Assembly: GCF_009996735.1 (NCBI RefSeq)
Contig: NZ_JAACYI010000001.1
Coordinates: 132,522-196,521 of the forward strand
Length of the DNA: 64,000 bases
Direction of reading: 5' to 3'
Source: Cellulomonas sp. APG4
GTDB lineage: Bacteria > Actinomycetota > Actinomycetes > Actinomycetales > Cellulomonadaceae
Part shown: positions 62,124 through 64,000 of the stretch, in pieces
Numbering within the stretch: the stretch's first letter is position 1
Layout of the letters: each line of letters begins with the position of its first letter
Notes under the pieces: model-generated
The model's input: the letters and a program-made list of their open reading frames with translations, nothing else
Told to the model about the DNA's origin: nothing
Databases searched by the model: none
Program-made: the position numbers and the translations under genes

Positions 62124-63536
62124 ATGCGCCTGATCGCCGTCGGCGGGAGCGACGCCGGCATCAGCGCCGCTCTGCGCGCCCGCGAGCTCGACCCCACCGC
62201 CGAGGTGACGGTCGTGCTCGCCGACGAGTACCCGAACTTCTCCATCTGCGGGATCCCGTACTACGTGTCCGGCGAGGTCGGTCACTGGCGCAACCTCGCC
62301 CACCGCACCCTGGACGACCTCTGTGACGCCGGTCTGGACGTCCGGGTCAACACGCGGGCCGTCGGCATCGACGTCTCGGGACGGCGCCTGCTCGTCGACG
62401 CACCGGACGGTAGAAGCGAGCTGCCGTACGACGCCCTGGTGGTGGGGACAGGCGCAGTCCCCGTCCGCCCGCCCGTCACCGGGTTGGACGCCCTTGGGCC
62501 CACCGACGGGGTGCACCTGCTGCACACGATCGGCGACACGCTCGCCCTGACCGCGGACCTGGACTCCCACCGCCCGTCCCGCGCGCTCATTGTCGGCGCC
62601 GGCTACGTCGGCCTGGAGATGGCCGAAGGGCTGACCGCCCGCGGCATCGACGTCGTCCAGGTCGAGGCCCTGCCCGAGGTGCTCCCCACCGTCGACCCGA
62701 CGCTGGGAGCGGTGGTGCGCGAGGAGCTCACCCGGCACGGCGTCGAGGTGCACACCGCCACGACCGTCACCGAGGTGACCGCCTCCGACGGTCCGACCCG
62801 GCTGAGCGTGCACGCCACGGGGGCGAACGGGCAGGCGCGCTGGGACGTGGACCTGGTGCTCGTGGTGGTCGGTGTGCGGCCGGACACCGAGCTGCTCGTC
62901 GCTGCCGGGGCGACCACCGGTCCGCGCGGGGCTGTCAGCGTGGAGCGCGACATGTCCACCGGGCTGCCGGGCGTGTGGGCGGCCGGGGACTGCGTGACGA
63001 CGCACCATCGCCTGCTCGGGCTGACGTATCTGCCGCTGGGCACGACCGCGCACAAGCAGGGCCGAGTCGCGGGCGAGAACGCACTCGGCGGATCGGCCGT
63101 CTACCCCGGCAGCCTCGGCACCCAGGTGGTCAAGGTCTTCGACCTGGTCATCGCCCGGACCGGCCTGCGCGACAGCGAGGCGGCCGAGGCCGGGTTCGCC
63201 CCTGCCACCGTCCAGTCCACCGGAGACGACCACAAGGCCTACTACCCGGGCGCCAAGCCGGTCACGATCCGCGTCATCGGGGACACCGCGACCGGCCGCC
63301 TGCTCGGCGCCCAGCTGGTCGGCACGCTCGGCGCGGAGATCGCCAAGCGGGTGGACGTCTACGCCACCGCCCTCACCCACGAGATGCGCGTCGCCGACGT
63401 CGACGGACTGGACCTGTCCTACACCCCACCGCTCGGCTCCCCCTGGGACGTCGTCCAGACGGCGACCATGGCCTGGGTACGGGAGCACGACCTGGACCGC
63501 CAGCGCGCGGCCCTGACCTCGAGGAGAACTGAGTGA
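62124..63536 (+). CDS. FAD/NAD(P)-dependent pyridine nucleotide-disulfide oxidoreductase (CoA-disulfide reductase-like)
   Basis: The protein has 470 residues. It has an FAD motif variant GGSDAGISAALRARE, the second dinucleotide motif VGAGYVGLEMAEGL and WAAGDCV near the FAD-contacting Asp. A single active Cys (Cys42, FSICGIPYY) instead of CxxxxC places it with CoA-disulfide reductases and NADH oxidases. Between two arsenate reductase genes it may supply thiol reduction, but its substrate is unknown. ATG 62124 is one base after the arsC stop; its own stop overlaps the next gene (GTGA). Confidence 0.9.
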   Translation: MRLIAVGGSDAGISAALRARELDPTAEVTVVLADEYPNFSICGIPYYVSGEVGHWRNLAHRTLDDLCDAGLDVRVNTRAVGIDVSGRRLLVDAPDGRSELPYDALVVGTGAVPVRPPVTGLDALGPTDGVHLLHTIGDTLALTADLDSHRPSRALIVGAGYVGLEMAEGLTARGIDVVQVEALPEVLPTVDPTLGAVVREELTRHGVEVHTATTVTEVTASDGPTRLSVHATGANGQARWDVDLVLVVVGVRPDTELLVAAGATTGPRGAVSVERDMSTGLPGVWAAGDCVTTHHRLLGLTYLPLGTTAHKQGRVAGENALGGSAVYPGSLGTQVVKVFDLVIARTGLRDSEAAEAGFAPATVQSTGDDHKAYYPGAKPVTIRVIGDTATGRLLGAQLVGTLGAEIAKRVDVYATALTHEMRVADVDGLDLSYTPPLGSPWDVVQTATMAWVREHDLDRQRAALTSRRTE

Positions 63537-63943
63537 CCACCCCGCCCGAGTCCGTGCTGTTCGTGTGCGTCCACAACTCCGGCAAGTCGCAGATCGCCGC
63601 CGCCATCGCGCGCCACGACTTCCCCGACGTGCGCGTCACCTCCGCCGGCACCGCACCCAGCCCGACGGTGCACCCCGGCTCGGCCGACACCCTGGCCGAG
63701 GTGGGCATCGACATCACCGGCGAGCAGCCCAAGCCGATCACCGACGAGCTGATTACCGACGCGGACCTGGTCGTGGTCCTCGGCACCGAGGCCCAGGTCG
63801 CCACCGCCGACGGCACGCCCGTCGTCCGTTGGGACGTCGACGAGCCCTCCTCACGGGGCATCGAAGGGACCGAGCGCATGCGGCTGGTGCGCGAGGACGT
63901 CCGGCGCCGGGTGCATGAGCTGCTCGGCGCAACAGCCCCGTGA
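63533..63943 (+). CDS. Arsenate-mycothiol transferase type arsenate reductase
   Basis: The protein has 136 residues. The P-loop reads CVHNSGKSQ (Cys12) with Lys in the place of the Arg of classical LMW phosphatases, as in the mycothiol-dependent ArsC1/ArsC2 of Corynebacterium. It lacks the extra cysteines of the thioredoxin-coupled type (VVLGTEAQV instead of MGCG), consistent with forming an arseno-mycothiol adduct resolved by mycoredoxin. GTG 63533 overlaps the upstream stop. It is the last complete gene in the window. Confidence 0.9.
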   Translation: MTTPPESVLFVCVHNSGKSQIAAAIARHDFPDVRVTSAGTAPSPTVHPGSADTLAEVGIDITGEQPKPITDELITDADLVVVLGTEAQVATADGTPVVRWDVDEPSSRGIEGTERMRLVREDVRRRVHELLGATAP

Positions 63944-63948
63944 CGACC

Positions 63949-63981
63949 GTCGGCGGTGAGCTGACGAGAGGGTCAGCCGAC
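63949..63981. terminator. Hairpin after the last arsC
   Basis: GCTGAC (63960-63965) and GTCAGC (63972-63977) form a stem with a 6-base loop, extended by GTCGG/CCGAC around a bulge. It starts 5 bases after the stop codon. No T-run follows; this is a probable terminator of the ars operon or a processing stem. Confidence 0.45.
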
Positions 63982-64000
63982 CGGCGTGGCGCACGCAGGC

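Larger units (their letters stand above)
26174..64000. mobile_element. Putative genomic island (left part; right end outside window)
   Basis: The left boundary is the tRNA-Met 3' half followed by a tyrosine integrase gene. The tRNA 3' end points left, so integration should have displaced the 5' half to the right and rebuilt an intact tRNA at the far end; no such tRNA is seen up to 64000. The content is typical cargo: metal and arsenic resistance, extra cytochrome maturation genes, several ArsR/MerR sensors and gene fossils. No relaxase, conjugation or phage structural genes are visible, so the type of element is unknown. Later independent insertions inside it cannot be excluded. Confidence 0.5.

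Noticed and set aside
26367-64000. CRISPR arrays, transposase genes, relaxases or phage structural genes on the island
   Set aside because: None seen: no regular repeat-spacer pattern and no frame with DDE transposase, MOB or capsid/terminase features; only the tyrosine integrase is present.

Overview
The window is very GC-rich, uses many GTG and a few TTG starts, and packs genes tightly with 1-8 base stop/start overlaps. Several families point to a high-GC actinobacterium: mycothiol-type arsenate reductases, a DasR-like GntR regulator with dre-like operators, a PopR/ClgR-like regulator beside a clpP pair, a fused CydDC and LytTR signalling. Three GH3 glycosidases, a GH114 protein and a sugar PTS suggest a plant-polymer degrader of the Cellulomonas type. 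This is inferred from content, not proven.

Region 1 (1-26.1 kb) looks chromosomal. It starts with the 3' part of an L,D-transpeptidase gene. Next is an operon for a peptide transporter, an Xaa-Pro peptidase and a GH114 lipoprotein. A glycan block follows: GH3 + GtrA + GT2 in one operon, a membrane-anchored GH3 with permuted domains, a small lipoprotein, a GH3 lipoprotein, and a divergent UDP-galactopyranose mutase (glf). After a GHKL/LytTR two-component pair comes a split PTS for a sugar such as N-acetylglucosamine (GntR-EIIB-EIIA-HAD phosphatase, divergent EIIC, separate HPr) with two DasR-type operators. The region ends with a PopR-like regulator, two clpP genes, an SDR39U1-type epimerase and a small membrane protein.

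Region 2 (26.17 kb to the window end) looks like one side of a genomic island. At 26174-26215 there is an isolated 3' half of an elongator tRNA-Met, cut at the anticodon loop and followed by a tyrosine integrase. The orientation predicts that the reconstituted tRNA lies beyond 64 kb. The cargo is: cydABCD divergent from a BlaI/M56 pair; small membrane proteins, an orphan FliL and a broken cell-wall hydrolase; a copper block (CopC, CopD-CtaG, a second CtaG); a CDF exporter with its ArsR; an operon headed by a CadC-like sensor that encodes cytochrome c maturation proteins (ResA, CcdA, DUF3105, DUF305, ResB, CcsB); Lnt and LspA; a CmtR-like sensor with a P1B ATPase; CadD; MerR/MerA; CueP; MntH; and an arsenate block with an ArsR-ArsC fusion and two more ArsC proteins.

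The island also holds fossils: a ~40-residue remnant of a P1B ATPase, a ZIP-DsbA chimera with a frameshift, and a VKOR-like gene with at least two frameshifts. Overall it reads as a metal/metalloid-resistance and respiratory-adaptation island that brings its own lipoprotein-processing and disulfide/cytochrome-maturation enzymes. No CRISPR array, rRNA or complete tRNA was seen.
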